A stretch of 64,000 bases of DNA from Pratylenchus scribneri (GCA_030063045.1 JAQSEB010000070.1:62001-126000), one strand, 5' to 3'. Numbered from the stretch's first letter, positions 1 to 12,779 are shown. Translations and numbers: made by a program. Notes: generated from the letters alone by a model not told the origin.

Positions 1-107
1 GCTAAAAATTTTCCCTTTTTTTCAAAAAATATGACATTAAAATTTTTCTCAATTTTGTAATTTATTACAATATTTTAAAATATACTTCTTTTTTTTCCTC
101 ACATCAG

Positions 108-908
108 TTTTCAATAAAATCCGACATTTGGGCAGTGGGAGTAATATTGTTAAAAATGCTTATGTTGGTACCGATGATTCAAAATGGAATTACCGATGAA
201 TATGTGGATTATGCAATTAGTTTGTTTGTGGAAATGTGTCGAATTGACAATTGTCTCAATAACATTGAAAATCAGCAATTTGCTCTGCGTGATAATCTTA
301 TCATCATACGAGATAAATTCCTAGAATACTTCAATATATTAAAAGTATTATTTTTATATTATTTATTTATTATTAATGATCTTTAATCAGTGTAAATTTC
401 ATTTAAATTTTACTTAAAAAATATTTAAAAAAAAATTTAATTTATTCATAAATAATATTAAATTAGCACAAATTAATTTTAATCGAATAAAAAGCGGATT
501 AGTTTAAATATCTCAATATTTATTTTATTTGTAAAGGAAATAATTAAAATCAAAAATTACATCAAAATTTAATTTTTAAATAATTTAAAAAATATAATAA
601 AGATAACCCTGAATATAATGCCAAAAGAGAGGCCAACAACGCGAGGCCTACTCGACTTTCTGGCTGAAATATGCCAATTAAAATTGCCACAATACAAGAT
701 GGAAAAATTGAAATCAGCTTTCAATTATGGTAAATCAAAATAATGATTAAAATTGTAAATAATTTACTCTTTTTTTTTAGGTATAGGAAAAATTTTGGGA
801 CATAAAATGTTGCCTGAATGTGATTTACAAACAACAGGAAACCCATTGGCATTGTCTGATGAAGTGAAAAGTAATGAAATTGAATTGAAGGAAATTATTG
901 TTGTTTGA
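108..908 (+). CDS. TTK-like secreted kinase family, copy A (3' part only)
   Basis: Three exons are visible: 108-344, 603-729 and 781-908 (stop TGA 906-908). The first encodes the kinase C-lobe helix F region (motif SDIWAVGVILL), the second the subdomain XI arginine segment (PKERPTTRGLLDF), the third an acidic tail containing CDLQTTGNPLALSDEVKSNE. All three align exon for exon, with identical phases (0, then 1), to the last three exons of the copies at 9-27 kb. The catalytic-loop, DFG, N-lobe and signal-peptide exons lie left of the window; bases 1-107 are intron. No lesion is seen in this part. It is the most diverged copy: its helix F exon has VPMIQNGITDEYVDY where others have APMFKNGIAQV. 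Function (protein phosphorylation, probably outside the cell) is inferred from the family. Confidence 0.8.
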
Positions 909-1494
909 AAAAATTTATTGGAAAATGTTTAAAAAGACAATTATAAATTATTTTATAATTATTATATTATGATTGGGATATATTTTGATATATTTTATTA
1001 TTTAATTTGATGATTGCTTGTTTAATTAAGATGTTTAAAAAAAGAATTATTTTAAATTTTTATTTAAAATTTGATAAATTTACTGATTATAAGATTATGA
1101 TATTATTTTTGAATCTTAATGAAAATTGTAATTAGGAAATTGGCAGAAACTAAATGAATATAAAAAAAGATAACGAGGAAAATTTATTTATAAAATTTTT
1201 GTTATAAAAAAATAAGCTTAAAACTTTTTTTATAAATATATAAATATTGCTTATACATAATGATGTTATTCTAAAAATATGCAGCAGGATAACTTTATTA
1301 AAATAATACATTTAAAAATTTTTGATCATAAAAAATATTCCAAAAATTTTTCTATTTGATTCCAAATCAATTTTGATATTGAAATAAAATTAATTTTTAA
1401 ATTAAAATGAAAAATACCCAAAAATCTGATCAATGAATTCATAATAAATTAAACATTTTACCACCGATGGATGTTAAAATAATCCAGAAAAAAT
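909..1494. other. Convergent intergenic spacer
   Basis: AT-rich spacer between the 3' end of kinase copy A (+) and the 3' end of GT31 gene 1 (-). I see no gene, RNA or repeat I can name. The two genes converge here, so it should hold both polyadenylation sites; AATAAA-like strings are too common in this base composition to pick one. Confidence 0.5.
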
Positions 1495-4120
1495 TTATAA
1501 AATATTATAATATAAATTTTTTGCTTGAGCATATTTTTGGCGTAACATTTCCGGGCTGAAATCCATTGCACCAATCACCCATTTCCACCATCCATTTATA
1601 TTAATCAATTTAATTTTCTTCTTTGTATTCAAATTTTGTGTGGGAAACAGATTGCTTATGAAATATCGATTTGGCTGCGGTTGAATGCCCAACAAATTTG
1701 TCAATATTCCTTAATTTGAACAATATTAAAAAGATTAGTTTTTTATATCCTGCAATAATTAATATTGGCTTAATCTGAATTTTGATTAGCTGAATTGATC
1801 ATAATAATAATATTAATTAATTATAACATTAATAATCTATTCATTTAGTTAATATTGATACTTCCCCTCTAATAAATCAATATATATAAACAAAATTTAG
1901 AAATTTGTAAACGTAATATTTAAAACATATTATTGATTATATATACCTGTGTAAACGTCGTCAAATATATACAATTGTGTGTGTTGAATGGCCAAGAATA
2001 ATTCTTTAATAGTTCGCCGGGAGAATAAGACAGCACCACCGGAAACAAATTTGGGATATTCGTCAAAAGGATATTGAGCAAGATTGACCTGAAAATTGCA
2101 AATTTAGGAAATTATCGATCTATTATAGCCCTATAATTTCTCTTTTAACCCATGAACCCAAAAATATGCACTCACCGTCCATTTATCCTTGTTATTTCGT
2201 TCCACTCCATGTTTAATAATTGCACCCATGTATAAATGCTCATTTGGTTCATGTTTTATGGCTTCTTCTGCCAAATTCCAGGGTAATAGGAGAAAATCAT
2301 CATCAACAAGAAAAACATAAGGGAATGAGCCATTGTTGAGGGTAAGGCAATTATGATGGCCAAATTTGATTGAATGAATGAACTATAAATATTTTTGTAA
2401 ACATTTCAGATCAAATTATTCATTCATTTTTATAAAATATATAATTAAAAATTTTCAACATCTAATTCTATCTTTTTATTGGCCATCTGCTGTAGACGTA
2501 TTGAATTGTTTCCAACTTTTGACTATAATTTAAATTGGGATTTGACTTAATTTTATCTTAGCATTCAATTTCCACTGGATCATTATATCAATTTATAATA
2601 TCTCTTTTTTAATTGCAATTCAATGATTAAATGATAATTATGAAAATAAAAATCTTAAAGAAATATAAAAAATTAAATGGCAAAAATGAGCCTTATTCTT
2701 TAAATTTGATAGGGAATAAACAAAATGGCATATAAAGGAACTTCCGATCTCACAATAAATATTAATGTGTCATTATTTCCCTTAAACCTTGATTGTATTG
2801 CTATAGTAATTGTCCTCAAAATTGGCTAACAAAATATCATTGAATTGATTTATTTCCTTGCCCACTTCATTCATCACTGTACCATTTCCGGTTCCCATAA
2901 CAAAAACCAATCGAAAGTAAAATTTGCTTCCATTCTTTAATTCTATTTGCCTCACACTTCCATATGTTTCACGGATTGCAATTCGATACTAAAGAAAAGA
3001 TTATTAAAATGATGGTAATATTTTTTAATGAGAATCGGTAAAATTGTAATTAAAAATATATGTACCTTATTCCTTTCCACACCAGTTTTGACAATAATCA
3101 GCATAGAATTATTTAGAGGCATTTTTTCTTCAGGACATTTTGGACTTTCTAATACTGGGAATTTTGACCAATGATCGATACGGGGATGTTCCTCCGGTTG
3201 GCCATTTAATGCTCGATTAACCTTTTTAAAAATTGTAAAAATAGAATTAAAAAAATAATTTTAAGTAACTTCTTTTCGCAAATTCACATCGAAAGGCGGC
3301 CAGTGAAATTCATTTTCAAATGAAATTGTTTGATTTATTCCAATGAATTGTGCATATTTTCCTGCTAGATTCCTCTCATCATTAAAATTTAAATTCTTAT
3401 TGATCTCAAGCACATTATTATGAATATTGTCAAAATAATTCGTAGAATTAAAGCTCTCAAAAACTGAAATTTTTATGGATTAATAAGCTTGATACAAAAT
3501 TATGGTCCTACTCCTATACATAATAATTAAGGCAAATAAAAGTTATAGTAAATATTTTATTCTCTCTTTTAATAATCTGGGGAATTATTTTCAAATTATT
3601 AAAATTGAGACTAGGCTAGGGGTCTAACTAAGGATTTTTAGATCTTAAAGGAATTAAAAATAAAGAAATAAAAAATTTTTAATGTTAAATTTTCACCAGG
3701 ATCTATTTCTCAAAATTGAGTGTAGGGACTGAGATTAAATAGAAAGTGAGGTATTTATTAAAAGTTAAAAAGTGATTATGCAGTTTTAGACATTTTTCTT
3801 TTGTATATTGGATTGGAAATGGAAATAATAAACTGAAAATATGGATATATTCCTTACTAAAATTATCATAAATTAATATTGGATGAATTTTAAATTAGTA
3901 AACTCACATTTTAAATTTGGTTCCGATGAATTGGAAGCAATCCTGAAATTTCCAACTAGTCGAAGTCGAAGCAAAATAAATTTGAAAAATAAAATATTAA
4001 TGCTGCATACAATTATAATCAAAAATATGCGGAAAAGAAGATGTAAACGGAAAACTGAATAAAATAAGAAATATTCGATATTTTTTGCAAACCTTTTTTG
4101 AAGAAAAAACAAAAATTCAT
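1495..4120 (-). CDS. GT31 beta-1,3-galactosyltransferase-like protein, gene 1
   Basis: Eight exons on the minus strand: 4093-4120, 3908-4054, 3270-3463, 3066-3221, 2788-2988, 2176-2382, 1947-2088, 1495-1709. They join without phase breaks into 429 aa. Residues about 10-35 form one hydrophobic signal anchor (RIFLIIIVCSINILFF), giving type II Golgi topology. Then come the GT31 landmarks in order: IAIRETYG, FRLVFVMG, NDILLANFEDNYYSNTIK, the metal-binding-like VFLVDDDF, YPKFVSGGAVLFSRR and DDVYTGILTNLLGI. These match the Galactosyl_T family, which adds galactose or GalNAc in beta-1,3 linkage to glycans in the Golgi. The 28-nt first exon and 38-nt first intron were fixed by comparison with gene 2. 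The acceptor specificity cannot be read. It belongs to a duplicated unit with the kinases. Confidence 0.85.
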
Positions 4121-5355
4121 ATTTTTGCTTTGCCCGATGTGGAATATATAAAAGAATTCAATAGAATTTATTTATTCATTTTATTCCAATTAAAATCAAT
4201 TCTTTCTCTGCCATTGTATTTGTGTATTTAGCTGGGCCAATAATTTTTAAAGCGGCTGGAATTCTAAAAATTGGGATCAACCTATGCAAATGGACCAATT
4301 AAGTATCAACCTGGAATTGTTTACTAGGGCAGAATCAGTTTCGGTTTGAGAAAATCATGCAATTTTCAAATCGAAAATTGGAAATTTTACTCAAAATACC
4401 CAAAAATAGTAGAAAAAGAAACTGAAATTTAGACTTTTTCAAAATTTTGAAATGGGGTTTCAAAACGACAAGTTAGAAAAACCGACTGTATCCTATTCTA
4501 TTGTTTATGAAAATTTTAATAAAATATCTTTTTCCAGATTTCGCAGATTTAGAAACATCAAATTTTGTTCGAAAATCCATTTTCTAATGTGAATAATAAA
4601 AATATTTACATCTATCATCATTTTGGGGGATTCAATGGAAATAAAGCCAAATTGGTAGAATCTAGAATAGGAGGAAAACAAACAAACAAATTGTGGGAAT
4701 TTAGGGAGAAAGCAATAAAAATAGGATACAATGGAATTATGCTTGATTCGATTTATTCTGTTAAAAATTTGATGGAAAATTATTTGAAAATTTATCGTTG
4801 TGTAAGAAACTTTTTGGGTTTTTCTTTTCCATGATTCATCATAAAATTAATTCCTCTTGCTCGTCCTCTGCGGCTGATTGCAACATCAAATATTTATTAT
4901 TTTAAAACTCGATAGAAATTTAGATTTTTAAAAATCTAAACCAAGCAGACTTCGATATATTTAGCGCTAGGTAGATTCCACATGCAATTATAAATTTTAT
5001 TTAATTTGAAATATAATTGTTTTGACTAAATTATTTTAAGAAAAACATTAACAAAAGCAATTATTTTTAAAAAGAATACAAATTTATAAAATTGTTTTCA
5101 AGTAGAAAAAATAAAAACATCATCTATTAAATGTTTTCCGGTTTTTACGATAATTTATTACATATTTATATATTTGCATAGGAATCGCACTAACGCACTT
5201 AATTGCATAGCCATTTGTCGTTTGTAGAATCGATCTCGGACAGTATTTAGCTATTATTAACCATAATATTTTATTTAATATTTTCTTAATAGACAATTTT
5301 TATCACAAATGATATAAAGTGAACATTTTTTAACATAATAAATAAATAAAAAAAA
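4121..5355. other. Decayed intergenic unit between the GT31 copies, with kinase promoter remnant
   Basis: This stretch aligns, with many changes, to the region 8137-9233 that lies between GT31 gene 2 and kinase copy B. About 4650-4760 resembles 8480-8570, and about 4800-4990 resembles 8680-8850, including CGATAGA and a decayed form of the GCGGTAAG...AACG element found upstream of the kinases. No kinase exon follows before GT31 gene 2. A + strand open frame of 89 codons at 4565-4834 is not kept in the other copies, so I treat it as non-coding. Around 4325-4495 there are CGGTTT/AAACCG-rich strings like those at 24.7, 39.5 and 50.7 kb, probably an old foldback element. Confidence 0.5.
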
Positions 5356-8136
5356 TTACAAATCATTATGAAATAAATTCTCTGCTTGGGAATATTTTTC
5401 GCGCATCATTTCCGGACTGAAATCCATTGCGGCGATCACCGTTTTCCACCAATCATTTGCATTAATCAATTTTACTGTTATGTTTGAATTTGGAATTTGA
5501 GTGGAAAAATTATCACTCATAAAAAATGGATTTGGCTGCGGTTGAATGCCCAACAATTTTGCCAATATTCCTTAATTTATTACATTATTTTATTATGTAG
5601 AATTTAGGAATGTTGGTTTTATTTTATTCATTTTTTTCAGAAAATTATTAAAGAAAAAATCATGGAAATGGAACCAAATTATTGATTTGATTATTTATAA
5701 ACCTGTGTAAACATCGTCAAATATATACAATTGTGTGTGCTGAATGGCCAGAAATAATTCTTGAATAGTTCGCCTGGAGAATAAGACGGCACCACCCGAC
5801 ACAAATTTTGGATATTCGTCAAAAGGATATTGAGTAAGATTGACCTGAAAATTAGCATTTTTATAATATATCTATTATTTATCTATAGCTCAATAGATTT
5901 ATTGAAATTTTTTGATATTTAATATGATCGATAAAGATAACATATTAAAAAATATATTTTGGTAAAGATTTTGTTGAATGGAACAATTTTTGAAATATCT
6001 TAAATTTATTCATTGACATTAAATAAATCCTTAAGTTCCATCTTTTTTAAATCACTTACCTTTTTTTTACCAAAACAACAATTTTTACATTTTCTGATTT
6101 ATATTTTAAGATGGAATCAAAATCATTATAGGCAGAATATCAAAGCAATTCATTATAAATAAAATATAAATAAGAATAATTCACTTACCGACCATTTACC
6201 CGCGTTATTTCTGGCCACACTATGTTCAATCATTCCTCCCATGTATAAATTCTCATTTGGGTCATGTTTTATTGCTTCTTCCGCTAAATTCCAGGGCACA
6301 AAGAAATAATTATCATCAATTAGCAAAACATAGGGGAATGATCCATTGAGGATAAAGCAATTTTTATGGCCAAATTTGATGGAATGAATGAACTGTAAAT
6401 CATTTTAATAATTATTCATTTTTTAACCAAAATTAATATAAAATAAGTATTATTGGCCTCATTCTATATATTTTGGACAATAAACTACTACCATAAATTT
6501 CTCTTTCTATTAGAATCCCATTCTCTATTAGTCGTCCTCTCTCTCTTTTAGTAGCCCCCTCTCTATTATAAGCCCCCCCCTTACAGAAGGTCATTAAAAT
6601 TTATTATTCCCGGGGCTTCTAATAGAGAATTTACGGTATATTATCAAACTTATTACTCGAAATTTTATTCTTTTTTACCCTGAAGATAACCTTGATTGTG
6701 CATGTATAATAATTGTCCTTAAAAATTGGCCAACAAAATATCATTGAATTTGTCAATTTCCTCGTGCACTCCATTCATATTCATCACTTTATCATTCCCA
6801 ATTCCCATAACAAAAACCAAACGGAAAAAGAATTTGCGCTGATCTTTCAATTTCAATTCTTTCACAAGGCCATATGTTTCACGGATTGCATTTCGATACT
6901 AAAAAGGAATTGATAGGGAATTAGTGTAATAAATTTTCGTGCCAATAATAATTAATTTTTCAGCTGATTATTAAAAATAAATTTAATAGAAATATTTTTA
7001 TTCCTTTGGAGTTCAAAGTATAGTACTAAAAGGCATTACTGGATTTTATTGAAAAGAAAATTGCAAAAAATTATGACTAAAAAATGGCAAAATATATCTA
7101 AATTGTGACAAAACGTTATGGCTTAATAATTTTGATATAAAAATGTTCTATTGAATGATTTTAATCAGAAATTTAATAATTTTTTGTATAATTTGATAGA
7201 GAAATTGGTCAATCCCTAACATTCGAGTAGCAGAAAAATTCATAAATTTTTAAATTTAAATTTTTTACCTCAATCCTTTCCGCACCCGTTCTGACCATAA
7301 TCAACAGAGAATTATTTAGGGGAAATTCTTTTTCAGAACAATTTGGACTGGCCAATACCGGGAATTTTGACCAATGATCGATGAGGGGTTGTCCCTTCGG
7401 TTGGCCATTTAAAGCTCTATCAACCTTTTTGGAATTAACGAATAAACAGATAAAAATAATTTTAGATAACTTCTTTTCGCAAATTCATATCGAATGGTGG
7501 CCAACGAAATTCATTTTCAAATGAAATTGTTAGATTTATTTCAAGGAATTCTGCATATTTTCCTGCCAAATTCTCCTCATCAGCAGTAAAATTTAAATTC
7601 TTATTGATCTCAAGCACATTATTATGAATATTATTGGTTGAATTAATGGTGTCATTAAATGCTGAATTTTAATGAATAATTATTTTAACACAGTTTTAAT
7701 AAAATTATCCTTAGATTGATTAAAAGATATTTTGTTTTATTATTCATATTTTAGTTAGACAAATGAATATTTAATTTAGCATCCAAATTCCAAATCCGAT
7801 AATAAATACACGTATAATTTTAATATTAGAATGAAATTAAATTCTAATTTAGTATTAATTTATTTTTAAATCATTTTAATATTTTGTAAATTCATTAAAT
7901 TTTTAATTACTAAACCCACATTTTAAATTTTGATTTGCTTCCGATAAAATGGAAGCAATTTTAAAAGTACGAAATGGTTGAAAAACAATACACTTGAAAA
8001 AAATAATAATTGTGCTGCTGGCAATTATCAGCAAAATTGTGCGAAAATGAGGTCGAAAATGTAAAACTTAAAAAAAAATGGGATATAATATTCAATTTTA
8101 TTGCAAACCTTTTTTGGTGAAAAAACCAAAATTCAT
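5356..8136 (-). pseudogene. GT31 beta-1,3-galactosyltransferase-like, gene 2 (frameshifted)
   Basis: Eight exons match gene 1 in order, phase and mostly in length: 8109-8136, 7920-8066, 7471-7661, 7269-7424, 6691-6898, 6189-6392, 5703-5844, 5356-5570. A signal anchor and GT31 motifs are kept (NAIRETYG, FRLVFVMG, FNDILLANF, YPKFVSGGAVLFSRR, DDVYTGILAKLLGI). Two oddities stand out. In exon 5 the T-run just after LLANF has one extra base (around 6719-6725), which turns the expected lysine codon into TAA and shifts the rest of the exon; deleting it restores phase with all later exons. In exon 6 the VDDD metal-site motif of gene 1 reads IDDN. If the extra base is a real mutation the gene is dead; a homopolymer assembly error is also possible, as the other seven exons are open. 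Confidence 0.75.
6486..6640. mobile_element. MITE-like element in intron 5 of GT31 gene 2
   Basis: Imperfect inverted ends: TACCATAAATTTCTCT on the left and the reverse complement of AGAGAATTTACGGTA on the right, with a C-rich CTCTATTAGAA...CCCC core between. A related copy with the same AATTTACGGTA end lies at about 31725-31858. Gene 1 has a shorter intron here without it, so it is an insertion after the GT31 duplication. Confidence 0.5.
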
Positions 8137-8725
8137 ATTTATGCATTGCCCAAAGAGGAAATGAATTTCAAAAAAAAAAAATATTTACTCATTTTATTCC
8201 AATCAATTCTCTTTCTGATGTTTTTGGTTATTCAATACGTAAGGCCAATAATTGATAATCCGACAGAAACGAAATTCCACTTTATAATCAGCCACCTACC
8301 TACACACAAGGACCATTTAAATATATCACACTATTGGTTGAGTTTAGGTGATGGAATTGTTTATCAAATTTTAATTTTTTTTGGATCATAAATAGTATTT
8401 TATCATAAATTTTGTTTAAAAATTAATTTTATAATGCGAATAATAAAATTTTTCACCAATCGGTTTAGAGGATTCAATGGAAATAAAAGCCAAATTTATA
8501 AGAGGAAAACAAACAAATAAATTGAGGAAATTTAAAAGAGAAAACAATAAAAAGATACAATGAAAACACAAAAGCCAATTATATACTATGAATTAAATCA
8601 AAATATATGTGTGCTATTTATTCCTTTCTTGGCTAAAATTTTATGAAGATGCGAAACTGAAAAATTCATCAATTTGAGAAAGTTTTTAGGAAGTTTTTTC
8701 CTTTCCATATTTCGTCATAAATTCT

Positions 8726-9233
8726 TTTTTCTCGCCGGTGTCATCATCAAATTCATATAATTTTAATTCGATAGATTAAATATTTTGATTTTTTATTTAA
8801 ATTTTAATCGAAGCAAAGTTTGAAAACTTGAAAATTAGCGGTAAGTTAGAACGGCAAGTGATTTATGATGTTTTATTAAAATTCTAATCGATAATATGGA
8901 ATATCACAGATCAATGATAGGTCACAGATCAGTGATAGAACAGTTTAAAACTCGCCAAAATTTAGTTTTATTCAGTGCGATTTTGTCCCAAATTGGGGGT
9001 GGAGGAGGATGGGCTCCAAATGACTAGAAGAAAGGGAAGGGCAAGAAATGGCCAAAAAGGGAGAGAGGAGTGGGGATGGAGCCGGTAGAAGGAGTTTATT
9101 TAAATAGGACGATGAGAAGGGGAAGGATCTCACAATTGATTCGAAATCAAAAACCTTCTCTACCTTAATTAAAATCATTTCTTTCCTATTTCAATTAAAA
9201 GAATCCAAGCTTTTATTAATTATTTAATTAAAA
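8726..9233 (+). promoter_or_regulatory. Promoter-like block upstream of kinase copy B
   Basis: Three conserved parts recur in the same order and spacing upstream of copies B, C, D and E. Part 1 (about 8756-8870) holds ATTTTAATTCGATAG and, further on, GCGGT...AACG..AAGT.ATTTA. Part 2 (about 8975-9120) is strongly purine-rich on the + strand (GGGGGTGGAGGAGGATGGGC, GGCCAAAAAGGGAGAGAGG). Part 3 (about 9130-9165) is CAATTGATT.GAAATC followed by CCTTCTCT. The signal-peptide ATG follows about 70 nt later. A shared promoter is inferred from this conservation. Confidence 0.55.
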
Positions 9234-12200
9234 ATGTGGTGCTCTTTAACAATTGTCTTAATTTTAATTAATATTTTGCAAATTTCTCTACAAACAACGA
9301 ATCAATGTAAAATTATAATAAATACAGAAATTAAACAATTAATTCTTTTAGTATTTGTAAAAATTTTCCAATTTTTAGATAAAAAGGGATGTTCAGAGAA
9401 TGTTCCTGCTTTTGGGGAAAAAAATTTCAATGTTAAATCGAGGCAATATTTCTTTTAATTTAATTGAAAATAAAATTTTTTTATTTTTTCAGGCGTGAAC
9501 AAGGGCGGGGCTTGGACCCAAACATTAGCAAGTAGGAAATATAACTTAAATAAAAAAAACTTTTTTAATGGATTTTTTAGCATTTTTGAAATTTTAAATA
9601 AAATTGTAATTATAATTATAATTTTTCATTCATTTCTTTTCAATTATTTCTTTTTAAAATTGTTTCAAAAGAAATTATTAAATTTTATAAAAATATTTTT
9701 ATGAAAAAAATTTAAAAATTAAATTATATTTTAAAATTATTTTTTAGCCCTAAAATGAGGAAATTGAAAAAAATCAGAATTTTTGGATTTTAAAGAAGAA
9801 ACATTGGAAGATTTGGAACAATTTGGTGACGAAAAATGTTCATGTGGAAAATATTCGCTTAAGGAAATGCAAAAAATTGAATATGGCGATTGACATTTTC
9901 GAGTATCACCGGAAGCTATTGGCAAGGGGGCAAATTCGAATGTATGGAAAATTAATTGCTTCATTTAAATTACACATATAATTTTGAAAATTTTCCAAGT
10001 TACATTCAAATGATTGCTTCAATTAGCAAAAGTCCCATTATATTACATACAATTTAATTTTTTCAAAAAAAATTATTGAAAATGTAAAGAAAAATGCTAT
10101 AATTTTCGAACATCAAGTTGCACCGAATGATATATAATTTGTCATGGTTAAATGCGTTTTGGACAAAACCATAATATTTTTTATATCATTCGATGCGTCT
10201 TGAAGAAATCTATCGACTGCAATTAGGATTTTTTTTGGATTTAGGACAAACCGTTTAACCATTATAACTAGGGTTAACTACCCATGAGTGGGTAATGAAA
10301 AAGCGGATAACTAGTAGTGCGGGTAATTAAGTTGTGGGTAACGGGACGGGTAGGCTACCCTCGAAAATTACCCCCAGGTATTACCCGTCCCGCTCCCGTT
10401 AAAGTATTTTTTGAATTTCGTTTAGTAAAATTTTCAAATCGCCAAAACTTAACAATCATTTTTTTCTTCTAATTCTTTATTAATTCTTATTGATTCAAAT
10501 TTTATTTAATTTTTGGTCATTGGAATTGGAAATCGAATTCAGTGCAATTTCATAAATTCAGAAATTTTAAGGAGTAAAAATTTTTAAAAAAAGACCATTT
10601 TTAGAGGTAAATTTGGGCTTTGAGCAGGATTCTAAAATCAAATTTTTTAATAATTTTCCAATCGTGTTTAGATAATGTCAAATTTTACCATGAAAAAGTA
10701 GAGAGGGACCATGGGCATAGAACACTTTTATTGAAAATTTTTTCCCAAGTAAAGCCGGTTATATGTATGAAAACGAAATGAGAAATGAAATGAAAATTCT
10801 GAAAAAATTTTCCCGAATAAATTCAAAACACATCATACGACTCTATGCCTTGTAATAATATTTTAATTTGGAATTTTTATTATAATTTGATACTTTAGCA
10901 AGGACTTGAGCAAATCACTACCAAGACAATTACTTTTTTTAATAGAATTAGGAGAATATAATTTTAGAGAAAAATTAGAAAATATGAAAGGAAAAATGGA
11001 AAATATTTGGCAAATAAATAAAAATAAAAGTGAAATTGAGAAAATGATTAAGAATACATTAATTGAAATACTCGAAGCAGTCAAAGAAATGCATAAATGT
11101 AAGTTTAATTAAATATATAAATTAAAAAATGTAAATTATTGATGAGTTATAAAATATGAATAAATCAATTGTGTCAAAGTATATTTAAATAATTTAGAGA
11201 TATAGACTTTCTTTTTTTTCAAATTAAAGGAATTATTAAATTTTTTAATTATTTTTTCAAAAACAAGAAATTACTTCACATTTTTTGTTAGTTTACTTTG
11301 GGGAATAAACCCGACAAATACCAATTCAATATTTAATTAATAAATATTATTAAATTTCAAATAATCTATTATTCATTCAAGTGGCCATTCATTTGGACTT
11401 GAGGCCAGAGAATATACTTTATGTGAATGATGGCCATAAAATGACATTGAAAATCATCGATTTTGGTGGTTCCGAATTGATTCCCGAAAATTCAGAAATT
11501 AATGTTAAAAAAAAGGGCAAATGTATGTAAATTAAGAAAAACTATATGGGGCAATGACGCCTTTTCCAGTCCAGAACAAAGAACATGTTATTCAAAATTT
11601 TCAAAAAGAGCGGAGTATGAGGTGAATAATTTATGATTTAAAATTCAATGAGCTTAATCAATTAAATTTTAAAATATCCTTTTATCTATAAATCACATAT
11701 AAAATAAATGCAATGCATTCAGTAATTATTATGGGAAAGTATCTAATTGAATATTTTTTTGAAAATTAATCTTCTAGACAGAAATACTAACTTTATTTTG
11801 AAGAAATAATATTAAAGAATCAATAACTATTTTTTATTTAGTTTATTTGTAGATTAAAATATTCATTTATATATTTTTTTTAAACTTTTCCTCAGTTTTC
11901 AACAAAATCCGATATGTGGTCCGTGGGAGTAATATTGCTGGAAATGATTTTATCTGCTCCAATGTTCAAACAGGAGATAGCCCGAGTCAATAGGGATGAA
12001 GCAATTGATTTGATTTACGAAATGTTTAAATCGCGCGATGATCTGATTGACATTGAAAAACAAAAATCTCCACTTCGTGAAATTCTTGAAGAAATACGTG
12101 ACAAATTTTCAAAGCAATTCAGCAATATATTAAAAGTAAAGTATTAAGTATTATTTATATTGAGATTTAATTTATGAATATTTTAATTTTTATTTAAAAT

Positions 12201-12751
12201 CAAATAAAATTTTTAATAAGAATTGAGCTTAATCATGAATAAAATTAAAATTATTAATTATATATTATTTATTTATTTTAATAATTTAATCAAATATTTA
12301 GCAAGGGAGATAAACTAAATTAGGGCAAATTTTTGCTTGAAAATAAAAAATTTTTTAAATGAAATTCGACCAAATTTAAATTAATAAATAATTAAATATT
12401 TTAATTATATATATAATTGTATTAATTGAAGGCAACCGTGAATGAAGAGCCAAAAGAGAGGACAACTGCTCGTGGCCTGCTCGACTTTATTGCGGGCAAT
12501 TGCCATTTAAAAGTGCCTCTGAAAAGAATAGTTGATAAATCCAATCCACACAAATATGGTAAATCGAAAATAAGAAACATTTTGAATAATTCACTCTTAT
12601 AGTTGAGGAGACAATTTTTGAACAAAATACGCAACAAGAAATGCTGCTGCCTCAATGCGATCAAGAAACGACGGGCAATCCATTGGCATTATCCGATGAA
12701 GTAAAGAGCAATGAATTGGAAGTAAAATTGGAAGAAAATATTGTTGGTTGA
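9234..12751 (+). pseudogene. TTK-like secreted kinase, copy B (pseudogene)
   Basis: Exons recognisable by homology: 9234-9306 (signal peptide MWCSLTIVLILINILQ), 9379-9442, 9493-9531, 9748-9941, about 10745-10851, 10899-11098, 11382-11621, 11896-12135, 12432-12558, 12603-12751. Lesions seen: the exon 2 donor is GC instead of GT; an extra A in a run at about 9766-9772 shifts the frame; the conserved DWHF tryptophan is TGA at 9891-9893; the ATP-lysine exon has lost its 5' half, replaced by foreign sequence (9942-10744), so the FALK lysine is gone; an A-run after NSEINV (about 11503-11513) shifts the frame again. The last three exons are intact and almost identical to copy E, which suggests gene conversion. 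The catalytic loop still reads IHLDLRPEN. Confidence 0.8.
10090..10420. mobile_element. Foldback sequence and GGGTAAT-rich insert inside copy B
   Basis: About 10110-10240 is an imperfect hairpin whose arms carry ATGATATATAAT...CATGGTT and AACCATAATAT...ATATCATTCGATGCG. The right-arm string recurs at 15.9, 36.4, 56.8 and 61.6 kb. It is followed at about 10265-10400 by short repeats of GGGTAAT/ATTACCC and GGGACGGG beginning with AGGGTTAACTACCC. Neither part exists in the matching intron of copies C-E. Together they occupy the place of the missing half exon. Confidence 0.45.
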
Positions 12752-12779
12752 GACGAGAATATAAATATCGTTGCATCGT

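Noticed and set aside
4565..4834. Plus-strand open frame of 89 codons
   Set aside because: The matching DNA at 8480-8700 and 22780-22890 does not keep the frame, so it is intergenic sequence open by chance.
9495..9704. Open frame starting MNKGGAWTQTLAS
   Set aside because: It begins inside the linker exon of pseudogene copy B and runs through the next intron.
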